A stretch of DNA of 64,000 nucleotides from Litorivicinus sp. (lineage in GTDB: Bacteria > Pseudomonadota > Gammaproteobacteria > Pseudomonadales > Litorivicinaceae), in NCBI GenBank assembly GCA_018401755.1, contig JAGYKJ010000005.1, positions 372,001-436,000 of the forward strand, written 5' to 3'. Position numbers and translations under genes: made by a program. The notes beneath the pieces were generated by a model. That model did not search any database. It had not been told where the DNA came from and worked only from the letters and a program-made list of their open reading frames with translations. Positions 1 through 13,372 of the stretch are shown here, piece after piece (position 1 is the stretch's first letter; every line of letters starts with the position of its first letter).

Positions 1-388
1 CCAGCTCACCTGGCTCAAACAACGTCTTCGGCCGCGGCTTCTCAGCACTGTCAGTGACGCGGTCCAAAATCAAGGTCGCCTCTGCCTCCGTGATCGGAGC
101 CGGACGCTCGGCAGTGCCACCGACGAATCCCAATACACGCGGAATACTTTTCACCAAGTGCCAGGTCTCGTCATCCATTTCCATGTTGACTAACACGTAG
201 CCCGGATAGAATTTCCGCTCACTCTTTCGCTTCTTCCCTTCCTTCATCTCGACAACTTCTTCTGTCGGGACAAGAATCTCACCAAAACGATCTTCCATTT
301 GATGAAAAGCGACTTGCTCCGTAATACTGCGCATCACGGACTTTTCGTATCCAGAAAATGCCTGGACTACATACCAACGCTTCGACAT
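1..388 (-). CDS. nusG: NusG, transcription elongation/antitermination factor (partial)
   Basis: The ATG at 388 opens with [15 protein letters not shown], the typical NusG N-terminus, and the frame stays open to base 1. About 129 residues of the NGN domain are visible; the C-terminal KOW domain lies beyond the window. NusG binds RNA polymerase to suppress pausing and links it to Rho, NusE and ribosomes. It follows secE by 7 bases on the same strand, the usual secE-nusG pair. Confidence 0.97.
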   Translation of the reverse strand, partial: MSKRWYVVQAFSGYEKSVMRSITEQVAFHQMEDRFGEILVPTEEVVEMKEGKKRKSERKFYPGYVLVNMEMDDETWHLVKSIPRVLGFVGGTAERPAPITEAEATLILDRVTDSAEKPRPKTLFEPGEL

Positions 389-395
389 ATCACCC

Positions 396-761
396 CTATC
401 CAATCAGAGACGCGATAATCCAGGCGAACAAGCTGTCGAGCGCCCACAAAATCAAAGCCACAATTAACACCACGACCACAACGATCGCAGTGGTCTGTCC
501 GGTCTCTTGGCGCGTCGGCCACACAACCTTCCGCAATTCAACACGCGCTTCTTTGACCATCTCACGAAATGCAATGCCTTTCGCAGTAGTCAGCGCTAAA
601 CCACCTGCAACACCTGCAAGCGCCAACAGCGCCAGGACGCGATAGAGAACCGATTCTCCAGCGTAATAACTGTTGCCCACAACGCCCACTGCCACAACAG
701 CAATGACAACCAGCCACTTTAACTGGTCCAAACGTGATGTGGTTTCCGCTTTCGCGTTCAT
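396..761 (-). CDS. secE: SecE, preprotein translocase subunit
   Basis: This 121-residue inner-membrane protein stabilises SecY in the SecYEG translocon. Hydrophobic segments lie at about residues 15-34, 42-58 and 92-112. The conserved cytoplasmic stretch [12 protein letters not shown] precedes the last one, the region that defines SecE. I chose the ATG at 761; an open extension upstream to 830 runs into tRNA-Trp and encodes no family sequence. nusG follows directly. Confidence 0.96.
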   Translation of the reverse strand: MNAKAETTSRLDQLKWLVVIAVVAVGVVGNSYYAGESVLYRVLALLALAGVAGGLALTTAKGIAFREMVKEARVELRKVVWPTRQETGQTTAIVVVVVLIVALILWALDSLFAWIIASLIG

Positions 762-800
762 CAATATCCCCACGACTCTGACGGGTCTCCCCGCTAAAAG

Positions 801-876
801 TGGCAGGCCAGGAGGGAATCGAACCCCCAACCTTCGGTTTTGGAGACCGACGCTCTGCCAATTGAGCTACTGGCCT
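801..876 (-). tRNA. tRNA-Trp(CCA)
   Basis: A 76-nt cloverleaf with encoded CCA. The acceptor AGGCCAG pairs with CTGGCCT, the anticodon loop is CTCCAAA with anticodon CCA, and the T-loop is TTCGAAT. It lies between tuf and secE, a conserved gammaproteobacterial position, and is probably cotranscribed with both. Confidence 0.97.
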
Positions 877-885
877 AACCTATTG

Positions 886-903
886 GCGGGACTCACGTCC
901 CGC
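886..903 (-). other. Hairpin between tuf and tRNA-Trp
   Basis: A perfect 7-bp inverted repeat (GCGGGAC/GTCCCGC) with a 4-nt loop lies just after the tuf stop codon. No T-tract follows on the minus strand, so it looks more like an RNA processing or stability hairpin than an intrinsic terminator. Confidence 0.5.
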
Positions 904-917
904 AGCATTCTGTCAAC

Positions 918-2108
918 TTACTTCAAGATTTTCGAGACGACGCCAGCACCCACAGTGCGGCCACCCTCACGAATCGCAAAACGCAAGCCATCTTCCATCG
1001 CAATCGGAGCAATCAACTCCACCGATAACTTCACGTTATCCCCAGGCATCACCATCTCCGTGCCCTCAGGTAACTCACACGCACCCGTGACGTCCGTCGT
1101 CCGGAAGTAAAACTGAGGACGATAGCCCTTGAAGAATGGCGTATGACGTCCACCCTCTTCCTTCGACAACACATACACCTCACACTCAAACTGTGTATGC
1201 GGTGTGATCGAACCCGGCTTCGCTAACACCTGACCACGCTCCACGTCGTCACGCTTGGTACCACGCAACAAGACCCCCACGTTCTCACCCGCTCGACCTT
1301 CGTCAAGCAACTTCCGGAACATCTCAACGCCTGTACAGGTCGTCTTGGTCGTATCCTGAATCCCAATAATCTCCACTTCGTCGCCCACCCGGACAATCCC
1401 GCGCTCAACACGACCCGTCACAACCGTGCCACGACCCGAAATCGAAAAAACATCCTCAATCGGCATCAAAAACGGCAGATCAATCAATCGCTCAGGCTCA
1501 GGAATATACGTGTCCAAGGTCTCAATCAGCCGCTGCACCGCAGGCATCCCAATCTCCGACGTATCCCCTTCCAACGCCTTCAGCGCAGAACCCACAATGA
1601 TCGGTGTGTCGTCACCCGGAAAATCATACTGGTCCAACAACTCACGGACTTCCATCTCCACCAGCTCTAACAGCTCAGGATCATCCACCATGTCCGCTTT
1701 GTTCAAAAACACCACAATGTAGGGAACACCCACCTGACGACTCAGCAAAATATGCTCGCGCGTCTGTGGCATCGGACCATCCGCCGCTGAACAGACCAAA
1801 ATCGCCCCGTCCATCTGCGCCGCACCCGTAATCATGTTCTTCACATAGTCCGCGTGACCAGGACAATCCACGTGCGCGTAATGTCGCGCATGACTCTGAT
1901 ACTCCACGTGCGACGTCGCAATCGTAATCCCACGAGCACGCTCTTCAGGGGCGTTGTCAATCTGATCAAACGCACGCATCTCACCACCAAATACTTCCGC
2001 GCCAACACGCGTCAACGCCGCCGTTAACGTCGTCTTACCATGGTCAACGTGTCCAATCGTCCCCACGTTTACGTGTGGCTTCTTGCGCTCAAACTTCTCT
2101 TTTGCCAT
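918..2108 (-). CDS. tuf: Elongation factor Tu
   Basis: This 396-residue GTPase delivers aminoacyl-tRNA to the ribosome. The G1 motif GHVDHGKT is near residue 18, followed by the G3 DCPGH and G4 NKAD motifs and the C-terminal beta-barrel domains. The start is [13 protein letters not shown] at 2108; an in-frame extension to 2156 has no family similarity. The gene follows tRNA-Thr and tRNA-Tyr, as in E. coli tufB, but no tRNA-Gly is present here. Confidence 0.98.
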   Translation of the reverse strand: MAKEKFERKKPHVNVGTIGHVDHGKTTLTAALTRVGAEVFGGEMRAFDQIDNAPEERARGITIATSHVEYQSHARHYAHVDCPGHADYVKNMITGAAQMDGAILVCSAADGPMPQTREHILLSRQVGVPYIVVFLNKADMVDDPELLELVEMEVRELLDQYDFPGDDTPIIVGSALKALEGDTSEIGMPAVQRLIETLDTYIPEPERLIDLPFLMPIEDVFSISGRGTVVTGRVERGIVRVGDEVEIIGIQDTTKTTCTGVEMFRKLLDEGRAGENVGVLLRGTKRDDVERGQVLAKPGSITPHTQFECEVYVLSKEEGGRHTPFFKGYRPQFYFRTTDVTGACELPEGTEMVMPGDNVKLSVELIAPIAMEDGLRFAIREGGRTVGAGVVSKILK

Positions 2109-2199
2109 GCGAACGTCACTCCCGTTCTCGTCATTTTGGTGGTGTGATAACAACACGGACGAGCATACTCCTGCCCGTCCGCAGCATCCGTATTCAATA

Positions 2200-2284
2200 T
2201 GGTGGAGGGAGCTGGATTCGAACCAGCGTAGGCATAGCCGGCAGATTTACAGTCTGCTTCCTTTGACCGCTCGGACATCCCTCC
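2200..2284 (-). tRNA. tRNA-Tyr(GTA)
   Basis: An 85-nt class II tRNA with a long variable arm. The acceptor GGAGGGA pairs with TCCCTCC, the anticodon is GTA within CTGTAAA, the T-loop is TTCGAAT, and CCA is encoded. It lies between tRNA-Thr and tuf. Confidence 0.97.
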
Positions 2285-2304
2285 GTCCCCCAGCAAAGCT
2301 GGAT

Positions 2305-2380
2305 TGGTGCCGGCACCAAGAATCGAACTCGGGACCTTCGCATTACAAGTGCGCTGCTCTACCTGCTGAGCTATGCCGGC
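2305..2380 (-). tRNA. tRNA-Thr(TGT)
   Basis: A 76-nt tRNA with acceptor GCCGGCA/TGCCGGC, anticodon TGT in the loop CTTGTAA, T-loop TTCGATT and encoded CCA. It is the first gene of the tRNA-Thr/tRNA-Tyr/tuf unit. Confidence 0.97.
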
Positions 2381-2417
2381 ATCCACTCAACCGCTTTCCA
2401 GCGATTCAGGGCGCGAA

Positions 2418-2446
2418 AGTTAACCAAAAGCGGGGGTCGAATACAA
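2418..2446 (-). promoter_or_regulatory. Putative promoter of the tRNA-Thr/tRNA-Tyr/tuf unit
   Basis: On the minus strand a -35-like TTGTAT (2441-2446) is followed after 17 bases by TTAACT (2418-2423). A TG sits one base before the -10 (extended -10), and a GC-rich discriminator follows, typical of stringently controlled stable-RNA promoters. The -10 matches consensus only partly. Its position about 40 bases upstream of the first tRNA fits. Confidence 0.45.
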
Positions 2447-2462
2447 GTTGTTTACGCAATTT

Positions 2463-3200
2463 TTACGAGCGGAGCGAAAAATAGCGATCCATCCCTCGCT
2501 TGACTAAGTCCGGCGCATAGCGAGCGCCGTCAGGAAGATGCGCAATTAACCACGCACCATCACCGCCTGTCACAAGCGTAGCGTGGTCAGCCGCTCCAGC
2601 ATGCTTCGAAATGATTGCCTCGCATAACGTCACCAGCGCGAGACGCACACCGTGATCCACACAGGCTTGCGTAACGAAGCCCGGACCTAACTTGGCATCA
2701 TACAATCGATCGGTGGACGCATGAATTCGGTCCGTTTGCGTCACCAGCGCCTGCCATGCAACTTGCAGCCCTGGTACAATGTATCCACCACGGTGCACAC
2801 ACCCGTCCACAATATCGATCGTCACGGCCGTCCCAGCATCGATCACAACACAACTGGCGTGGGTCGCCGTTGCGCCCAACATCGCAAGATATCGATCGAC
2901 ACCAATTTGCGACCTATCGGTGTCCGGCAAAGAGAGCGCAGCGGGGAAATCTTGAATTTCAACCGTGTCAATGTGACAGCTTGGCGACGAAAGGCTGTCA
3001 ATATACACCGAAATCGCCATTGTCGCGGACGGGTCTCGCACCGACGCCACCCGAATCCACTCAATCATCCCCCAGGGAAGCCCACGCAACCCAGACTCAA
3101 GCGCCTGGTTTGGTATTGATCCATGATCATTCCAATCAGGCCCTTCTAACCACCACTTCAGGCGGGTATTACCTAAATCAATGGATAAGATCACTGCCAT
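2463..3200 (-). CDS. coaX: Type III pantothenate kinase
   Basis: This 245-residue enzyme phosphorylates pantothenate, the first step of CoA synthesis. The N-terminal nucleotide-binding loop is SIDLGNTRLKW; DAGTAVTID and VTGGDG are the other ASKHA-fold motifs. Its ATG overlaps the birA stop by 10 bases, so translation is probably coupled. The birA-coaX pair is common in gammaproteobacteria. Confidence 0.95.
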   Translation of the reverse strand: MAVILSIDLGNTRLKWWLEGPDWNDHGSIPNQALESGLRGLPWGMIEWIRVASVRDPSATMAISVYIDSLSSPSCHIDTVEIQDFPAALSLPDTDRSQIGVDRYLAMLGATATHASCVVIDAGTAVTIDIVDGCVHRGGYIVPGLQVAWQALVTQTDRIHASTDRLYDAKLGPGFVTQACVDHGVRLALVTLCEAIISKHAGAADHATLVTGGDGAWLIAHLPDGARYAPDLVKRGMDRYFSLRS

Positions 3201-4108
3201 CGCACACTGACTTCCCCCGCACTAACCGTCTGCAACCCATCCTCCGTCTCGACAATGAGCTGTCCCTGTAGATCCACGCCATGACACAGCCCACTAAAGG
3301 GTAGCGTACCATCGACGCTGACTTGCTTACCGGTCAGTAGACAACGTGCTTGATAGCGCGATCGATACTCTTGAAAACCTTGTTCGGGAAACAGTGCCAA
3401 ACACCGATGTATCCGCTCAATCAGACCGGCGGTTGCCGCATCTGACCACAGACAGCCTGACTCTCGCAAATCAGCCATGGGTGGTGCCTCTGCGATACAC
3501 ACCGATGCTAAATTTAATCCAAGGCCAGCTACCACCCGCACCTGTCCCAGCGGATCTCCAGTTAACTCAATCAGTAGCCCACCGAGTTTTCGATCGTGCA
3601 GGTACAAGTCGTTGGGCCACTTCAGCTCAACCAACACACCCTGCTCGGCAAGATACTCTGCCACAACCACTCCGACAGCCAGAGATAAGCCCCACCATGC
3701 TTGTCCTTGACTCTCCATGTCTAGGCCGACGGAACAAAGCAGGGTACGCCCAGGCGCGCCCCACCAAGGGCGACCACGTCGCCCTCGACCGGCGGCCTGC
3801 CACAGCGCGATTTCACTGACGAGCTCAGGCCGCTCTAAGACGTCTTGATTCGTTGAGACGGTCACATCCGTGACTACCACAGGAACGGCCGCAAGCATCA
3901 AAGACGCCGCATCAGGGAGATAGACCCCATCCGGAATCCGGTAACCCCTCGGACCAGATTCAACCGGAACGCCGAGTGCTCGGAGTGCCTCGATCCGCTG
4001 CCACATCGCTGCACGCGTCAACCCCAGGTCATCCCCTAGCCGCTGTCCGCTGTGCCAGCATCCATCTTGCATAGCGATCAAAACTGCCTTCCAGGTCTTG
4101 GGCTTCAC
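3191..4108 (-). CDS. birA: BirA, biotin-protein ligase / biotin operon repressor
   Basis: The 305-residue protein has an N-terminal winged helix (about residues 5-60, with LTRAAMWQRIEALRALG) and a central ligase domain with the biotinoyl-AMP loop GRGRRGRPW. It attaches biotin to acetyl-CoA carboxylase BCCP and, with the DNA-binding domain, represses biotin genes. I chose the GTG at 4108, which overlaps the upstream transporter's TGA (GTGA). An open extension to 4219 only reads the transporter out of frame. Confidence 0.94.
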   Translation of the reverse strand: MKPKTWKAVLIAMQDGCWHSGQRLGDDLGLTRAAMWQRIEALRALGVPVESGPRGYRIPDGVYLPDAASLMLAAVPVVVTDVTVSTNQDVLERPELVSEIALWQAAGRGRRGRPWWGAPGRTLLCSVGLDMESQGQAWWGLSLAVGVVVAEYLAEQGVLVELKWPNDLYLHDRKLGGLLIELTGDPLGQVRVVAGLGLNLASVCIAEAPPMADLRESGCLWSDAATAGLIERIHRCLALFPEQGFQEYRSRYQARCLLTGKQVSVDGTLPFSGLCHGVDLQGQLIVETEDGLQTVSAGEVSVRWQ

Positions 4109-5028
4109 TGTCCAGACGCCTCGGTAGTTGGTGCATACAGCACCAGCAGGACACCGCAAGCCGCACACAGAATTCCCGGCCACGCAAGGATGGGCATGAC
4201 TTCGTCGACCACAAACCAAGCAATCAATGCGGCAACACCGGGAACCAAGAACATAATACTGGTGACCCTCGATATCTGACCAAAGCGCACCATGGTTAAC
4301 ATCAGAAAAATGCCCAAGAGACTATTTACCAACACTAAGAAGATGAGCGCGCTGACAAATGGGACTGTCCAAATGACATCAAATCCCTCAAGCGCCAACG
4401 CAATCGGCGCACTGACCAGTCCAGCAAAGCCATACTGCAGCACGTACACCAGCAATGGGTGACAGACTGGCTTTGTCCGTTTGTCATAGACTTGTCCGAT
4501 GGATAGCCCGACCATTGCACAGAATCCTAACAATGCACCAAGGAGAGCCCCATCCGAAAACTCGCCCTTGACGCCAATCACCCAACCCGCGCCGCATAGC
4601 CCCAACCCCAATCCGACCCAGACACGTGCAGGAATAGCCAACCCAGTGAGAATACCAGCAACAATCGTGATTAAAATCGGCTGTGATGCAGCAAACAGTG
4701 CCATGACCCCAGCTGACGCGCCAAGCCATAGCCCGACATAAATACAGCCAAAGTGCACCAGCTGCAGAAAGAATGCCACCACCAGGATATCGCGCACCGC
4801 GTCCCATCGGGGCCATGCAGGTCGCACGATCAAGACAACAGGCCACAACACCGCACTCGCACCAACAAAGCGCAGTGCCAATAAATTGAGCGGACCGGTA
4901 TATAGAAGCGCCAGCTTGGCCATTGCGTAGCCAGCGGACCAAACCAATAAAAAGAGCCAAGGTGCGTAAGGTAGCCATACTGGACGATTCGCTAAGCTCA
5001 CACGATCTCCAAAGTGGCCACTTGCCAC
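4105..5028 (-). CDS. EamA/DMT-family permease
   Basis: A 307-residue integral membrane protein with about ten hydrophobic segments in two EamA repeats. It resembles drug/metabolite transporters such as RhaT/YdcZ relatives; the substrate is unknown. It precedes birA-coaX with a 4-base overlap, so it is likely cotranscribed, though this position is not part of the conserved birA neighbourhood. Confidence 0.85.
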   Translation of the reverse strand: MASGHFGDRVSLANRPVWLPYAPWLFLLVWSAGYAMAKLALLYTGPLNLLALRFVGASAVLWPVVLIVRPAWPRWDAVRDILVVAFFLQLVHFGCIYVGLWLGASAGVMALFAASQPILITIVAGILTGLAIPARVWVGLGLGLCGAGWVIGVKGEFSDGALLGALLGFCAMVGLSIGQVYDKRTKPVCHPLLVYVLQYGFAGLVSAPIALALEGFDVIWTVPFVSALIFLVLVNSLLGIFLMLTMVRFGQISRVTSIMFLVPGVAALIAWFVVDEVMPILAWPGILCAACGVLLVLYAPTTEASGQ

Positions 5029-5089
5029 AGCGCTTCTGGAAAACGACAGTCTACGTGCTCAGATCACGCCATACTGTCTCAAAACTGAT

Positions 5090-5124
5090 AAAAAAAGCCC
5101 CATCTCAAACGAGACGGGGCTTTT
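5090..5124 (-). terminator. Intrinsic terminator of the rRNA operon
   Basis: On the minus strand, AGCCCCGTCTC and GAGATGGGGCT form an 11-bp stem (one G-T pair) with a 4-nt loop, followed by a run of seven T. It lies just past the 5S 3' end. Confidence 0.93.
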
Positions 5125-5132
5125 CGCATTAG

Positions 5133-5252
5133 ATGCCTGACGATGACCTACTCTCACATGGGGAGACCCCACACTACCATCGGCGCTAAGCGGTTTCACT
5201 TCTGAGTTCGGGATGGGATCAGGTGGTTCACGCTCGCTATTGTCGTCAGACA
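5133..5252 (-). rRNA. rrf: 5S ribosomal RNA
   Basis: About 120 nt, recognised from conserved 5S blocks such as CCCATCCCGAACTCAG and the terminal helix TGTCTGAC/GTCAGGCA, which set the ends. It is the last gene of the rRNA operon. Confidence 0.95.
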
Positions 5253-5355
5253 AGCTGGTGAGTCATGCCGCTATTAAAGCCACATAACTGCATAGGGCGT
5301 TGGATTAACAAGTTGCATTTGGTGAATTCGTACAATTGGTTCTCGATGAGTTCGA

Positions 5356-5363
5356 GGATTGTA

Positions 5364-5370
<7 letters not shown>
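5356..5370 (-). other. 23S processing stalk, 3' arm
   Basis: The 15 bases ggattgtatgatcaa are the exact reverse complement of 8226-8240 at the other end of 23S. In precursor rRNA they form the helix cut by RNase III. A second complementary block lies further out: 5299-5314 pairs perfectly with 8367-8382. Confidence 0.85.
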
Positions 5371-8225
<2,855 letters not shown>

Positions 8226-8230
<5 letters not shown>

Positions 8231-8240
8231 CATACAATCC
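8226..8240 (-). other. 23S processing stalk, 5' arm
   Basis: Exact complement of 5356-5370; together they bring the 23S ends into an RNase III substrate helix. The outer block 8367-8382 adds a second perfect 16-bp helix with 5299-5314. Confidence 0.85.
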
Positions 8241-8383
8241 TGGAACTCACAGAGCTCAGCATTGCATGGGTACCAATTACACGATAAATGCTGATCAAAT
8301 ATCAGCATCACCAAATGCGCCTGTAATCTTGAAATTGATACAACGTATCCAATTTGTTGATTACAAAACTTGTTAATCCAACT

Positions 8384-8395
8384 TGTTAAAGAACA
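8384..8395 (-). promoter_or_regulatory. boxA antitermination element in the 16S-23S spacer
   Basis: The minus strand reads TGTTCTTTAACA, one base from the E. coli boxA (TGCTCTTTAACA). It binds NusB/NusE in the rRNA antitermination complex. It lies between tRNA-Ala and 23S. Confidence 0.75.
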
Positions 8396-8458
8396 CTGAC
8401 CAGATAGTCATTGACAAAGGATAACCCTTGTCAATGAACACCATGTTGGTAAGGCAAT

Positions 8459-8534
8459 TGGTGGAGCTATGCGGGATCGAACCGCAGACCTCCTGCGTGC
8501 AAAGCAGGCGCTCTCCCAGCTGAGCTATAGCCCC
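8459..8534 (-). tRNA. tRNA-Ala(TGC)
   Basis: A 76-nt tRNA with acceptor GGGGCTA/TAGCTCC (one G-T pair), anticodon TGC in TTTGCAC, T-loop TTCGATC and encoded CCA. It is the second spacer tRNA of the rRNA operon. Confidence 0.97.
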
Positions 8535-8541
8535 ACAGTAT

Positions 8542-8618
<77 letters not shown>

Positions 8619-8640
8619 ATTCACTGCCTTACCAGGTCAT

Positions 8641-8660
8641 TTGATCAAGCAATGCGTGTG
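8641..8660 (-). other. 16S processing stalk, 3' arm
   Basis: These 20 bases are the exact reverse complement of 10339-10358 upstream of 16S. They form the long precursor helix cleaved by RNase III. Confidence 0.85.
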
Positions 8661-8689
8661 AGCACTTAAGCCTTCCACGACAGGTCGTT

Positions 8690-10227
<1,538 letters not shown>

Positions 10228-10338
10228 AAGAGTACCGAAGCGAACTTCGGTGATATGTGTTGCTCAGACAATCGCAAAAACTCGTATTTTATTACGGGTA
10301 TGCTTGTCTGAAAATTTGTCGTTTCCAGCTCAAGCACC

Positions 10339-10358
10339 CACACGCATTGCTTGATCAA
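10339..10358 (-). other. 16S processing stalk, 5' arm
   Basis: Exact 20-base complement of 8641-8660. A boxA-like core (TTTAACA, minus strand, 10361-10367) lies immediately upstream in the leader. Confidence 0.85.
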
Positions 10359-10402
10359 GTTGTTAAATATCGCTTCAGAGGGCCTCTCTGAAGTGGACGC
10401 GC

Positions 10403-10430
10403 ATTCTATCGAATCAATCGCGCTTTGCAA
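10403..10430 (-). promoter_or_regulatory. rRNA operon promoter, proximal
   Basis: Minus strand: -35 TTGCAA (10425-10430), a 16-bp spacer, -10 TAGAAT (10403-10408), then a GCGCG discriminator as expected for stringent control. A run of A lies upstream of the -35 and resembles an UP element. Confidence 0.8.
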
Positions 10431-10513
10431 CCCCTTTTTTCGGCTTGCATCTAAAACAGCAACCCTAGGATTGGCCCCGAAAACTCAGCATGCTGGGTTC
10501 TCAGGAGGCGCGC

Positions 10514-10541
10514 ATTCTAACGAGTCAAAATCGCAATGCAA
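10514..10541 (-). promoter_or_regulatory. rRNA operon promoter, distal
   Basis: Minus strand: -35 TTGCAT (10536-10541), a 16-bp spacer, -10 TAGAAT (10514-10519), again followed by GCGCG and preceded by an A-run. It shares its layout with the proximal promoter 111 bases downstream, giving a tandem P1-P2 arrangement. The rest of 10542-10704 shows no gene. Confidence 0.78.
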
Positions 10542-10704
10542 CAGCTTTTTTCAAATCTGCTGCCAACTGTCTATAGTGACCAGCCCACCCTAACCTCACG
10601 CGGATTTTAGGGGGCTCCGACCGGTCCTAATGTACCGGACTGCCTTGAGCGAGGGCGAAGTATAGGGGGCAATGTTTGAGTGTCAACAAATATTCATGAA
10701 GATG

Positions 10705-11922
10705 TCACTCAATCGTCACAGTCACCCGCGCGAAACGCTTCTTACCACATTGATACACATGCGTTTCTCCCGCAGTGACGCGATATTGCGGATCTATCAT
10801 TAATTCCCCATCAATCCGACACGCTCCCTGGAGAATGCGGCTGCGCGCCTCAGAAGAGCTCGCCGCCAATGTGGTTTCGCGAAGCAATACACTGAGCGGA
10901 ACACCACCTTGGTCATCGGCTGTCAGGGTAAATTCAGGCATCTCATCAGGAATATCTCCGGCTTTGAACTTATTCCCTGCACTGCGTGAAGCCCGATCTG
11001 CGGCATCCTCATCATGAAACCGCGTAATAATTTCACGTGCGAGCTCTGCCTTCGCTGCATTCGGCGACACCACGCCAGCCGAGACATCACGCCTCAGATC
11101 GCTGAGATCTTCCAAGCTCCTTAAGCTCAGCAACTCATAATAGCGCCACATGAGCGCGTCAGAGATGTTGACCAGCTTGCCGAACATATCCCCAGGATCG
11201 TCATTTAACCCAACATAGTTACCCAGGGACTTCGACATCTTTTTGACCCCATCGAGGCCCTCGAGAATCGGCATCATTAACACCGCTTGGGGTGCTTGTC
11301 CGGCATCTCGTTGCAGTTCTCGACCCATCAGGAGATTGAACTTCTGATCCGTCCCACCAAGCTCAACGTCGGCTTCTAACGCCACCGAGTCGTAGCCTTG
11401 CATCAACGGATAGAGGAACTCATGAATCGAAATCGGCTGCTCAGCTTTAAACCGCTTATTGAAGTCATCGCGCTCCAACATCCGAGCCACCGTCAATTTC
11501 GCAGCCAATCGAATGAAATCGGCTGGAGTCAGCTGATCCATCCAACGACTGTTGTATTCCACCCGCGTTTTTTCCGGATCAAGAATCTTGAACACCTGGC
11601 TTGCGTAGGTCTTCGCATTATCCATCAACTGTGCCCGCGTGAGGGGTGCCCGAGTCGCATTTTTCCCCGTCGGATCGCCAATCAAGCCGGTAAAGTCGCC
11701 AATCAAGAAAATGACCTCGTGCCCCAGGTCTTGGAATTGACGCAGCTTATTAATGAGCACTGTGTGCCCAAGGTGGAGATCTGGTGCGGTGGGATCAAAG
11801 CCCGCTTTGATTCGCAACGGCCGCCCCAGATCCAGCTTTTCCACCAACTCGTGCTCCGGAAGAATTTCGGCCGCCCCACGCTGAATGATGGCTAGTGCAT
11901 CGCTAATCTGTACCTGAGTCAC
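10705..11922 (-). CDS. tyrS: Tyrosyl-tRNA synthetase
   Basis: The 405-residue class I synthetase charges tRNA-Tyr. It has the HLGH signature (in [11 protein letters not shown]), the KMSKS loop (KKMSKSLGN) and a C-terminal S4-like RNA-binding domain. I chose the GTG at 11922 because AGGA lies 6-7 bases upstream. An in-frame TTG at 11946 would add eight residues without a clear ribosome site. The gene lies upstream of the rRNA operon, as in pseudomonads. Confidence 0.95.
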   Translation of the reverse strand: MTQVQISDALAIIQRGAAEILPEHELVEKLDLGRPLRIKAGFDPTAPDLHLGHTVLINKLRQFQDLGHEVIFLIGDFTGLIGDPTGKNATRAPLTRAQLMDNAKTYASQVFKILDPEKTRVEYNSRWMDQLTPADFIRLAAKLTVARMLERDDFNKRFKAEQPISIHEFLYPLMQGYDSVALEADVELGGTDQKFNLLMGRELQRDAGQAPQAVLMMPILEGLDGVKKMSKSLGNYVGLNDDPGDMFGKLVNISDALMWRYYELLSLRSLEDLSDLRRDVSAGVVSPNAAKAELAREIITRFHDEDAADRASRSAGNKFKAGDIPDEMPEFTLTADDQGGVPLSVLLRETTLAASSSEARSRILQGACRIDGELMIDPQYRVTAGETHVYQCGKKRFARVTVTIE

Positions 11923-12031
11923 TGTGGTTCCTGTTGTATCACACAAATATAAAGACTATTTCGAGGCGGCATTGTATGCAAAGGTCGCCGAATTTCCGTA
12001 TCATTTTTGAAAACCAACGATTGCGGGACGC

Positions 12032-13372
12032 ATGCTCGACTTGTTTCATAGCTTAAAAAAGTGGCTTTATCCATTCCCACTGCCTCATGCCCTCGCCATT
12101 ACCGGCGCGGCGACTGCACTCGTCGTTCTCCTGCTAATTCCGGATCCACTTCCGACCACCGGCACTGATACTCCGGTTGTGGAACGGGTTCCAGTCACGC
12201 TGACAGCGCCACTTGTGACCACAGCGGAGGACCTCGTCCCTGCACCGGAGGTGCCGGTAACCCGAATATCCAGCGAAATCGTGAAAGCCGGCGACTCGCT
12301 CTCAAAATTGTTTGCCCGTCAGGGGCTCTCTCCACAGTTATTGTTTGAAGTCACCAGCACCGAGACGCCGAAAGAGCGCATTTCAGATCTCATTGTTGGC
12401 CAAGAAGTGGCCTTTACCTACCTCGACGAAACACTGCAGCAAATCCAACGGCAGATCAGTCCGTTCCAAAGTGTCATTGCCAGCTATCAGGATGGCCAAT
12501 GGCAACATCGCGTCAACATTCGGGATGCAGAAATTTATGTCGAGACAGCTGAGGCCACCATTAATAGCTCATTGTTTCTTGCCGGTGCACGTGCTGGCTT
12601 GCCAGACAGTTTGATCATGGAATTGGCTGACATTTACGGACATCTGATCGACTTTGTTTACGAGATTCGTGCCGGCGATCAATTCAGAGTGACCTTCGAA
12701 AAACGCTATCTCGACGGGGAATTTGTGGAGTTTGGCAAAATTCTCGCCGCTGAGTTTGTCAATTCTGGCGAACATTTCCTCGCCTTCCGTTACACCGACT
12801 CAGAAGGCGACACCGGATACTATGACGAACGTGGCGTGAGTCTGCAAAAGGCATTCCTGCGTGCACCGCTCAACTTCAGACGAATTAGCTCCAACTTTGA
12901 TCTGAAACGCAAGCATCCGGTATTGGGCACAATGCGCGCGCACAAGGGCACAGATTATGCGGCCGCCACCGGAACACCAATCTATGCGGCAGGGGATGGA
13001 CGCATCAGTTACCGCGCCAAGAAGGGTGGGTACGGGAACTTGGTCGTCATTAAGCATGGCAATAGTGTGGAAACCCGCTACGCACACCTGTCGAAGTTTG
13101 GCAAATATCGGGTCGGTGATCGTGTCAAGCAAGGACAGGTAATCGGATACGTGGGTGCAACCGGGTTAGCATCCGGGCCCCATCTGCATTATGAGTTCGT
13201 CGTGAACGGTGTTCACAGAAATCCCCGTACCGTCTTGGACAAACTTCCCAAAGCCAAGTCATTACCTCCAACCGAGCTGGTGGCGTTTCAACGCGTCGCA
13301 ACAACCATGTTGGCTGCACTCAGCCCCGCGGCAAAAGATGTTGAACTGGCGCTTCAAACCATCACCCAATAA
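12032..13372 (+). CDS. M23-family peptidoglycan endopeptidase, OapA/MepM-like
   Basis: A 446-residue envelope protein with one N-terminal membrane anchor (about residues 19-36), a LysM/OapA-like middle (KAGDSLSKLFARQGL) and a C-terminal M23 metallopeptidase domain. Zinc-site motifs are HKGTDYAAATGTPIYA and HLHYEF. It likely cuts peptide crosslinks in peptidoglycan. It is divergent from tyrS and is followed by anmK, a conserved tyrS-M23-anmK-erpA-argC neighbourhood. Confidence 0.92.
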   Translation: MLDLFHSLKKWLYPFPLPHALAITGAATALVVLLLIPDPLPTTGTDTPVVERVPVTLTAPLVTTAEDLVPAPEVPVTRISSEIVKAGDSLSKLFARQGLSPQLLFEVTSTETPKERISDLIVGQEVAFTYLDETLQQIQRQISPFQSVIASYQDGQWQHRVNIRDAEIYVETAEATINSSLFLAGARAGLPDSLIMELADIYGHLIDFVYEIRAGDQFRVTFEKRYLDGEFVEFGKILAAEFVNSGEHFLAFRYTDSEGDTGYYDERGVSLQKAFLRAPLNFRRISSNFDLKRKHPVLGTMRAHKGTDYAAATGTPIYAAGDGRISYRAKKGGYGNLVVIKHGNSVETRYAHLSKFGKYRVGDRVKQGQVIGYVGATGLASGPHLHYEFVVNGVHRNPRTVLDKLPKAKSLPPTELVAFQRVATTMLAALSPAAKDVELALQTITQ

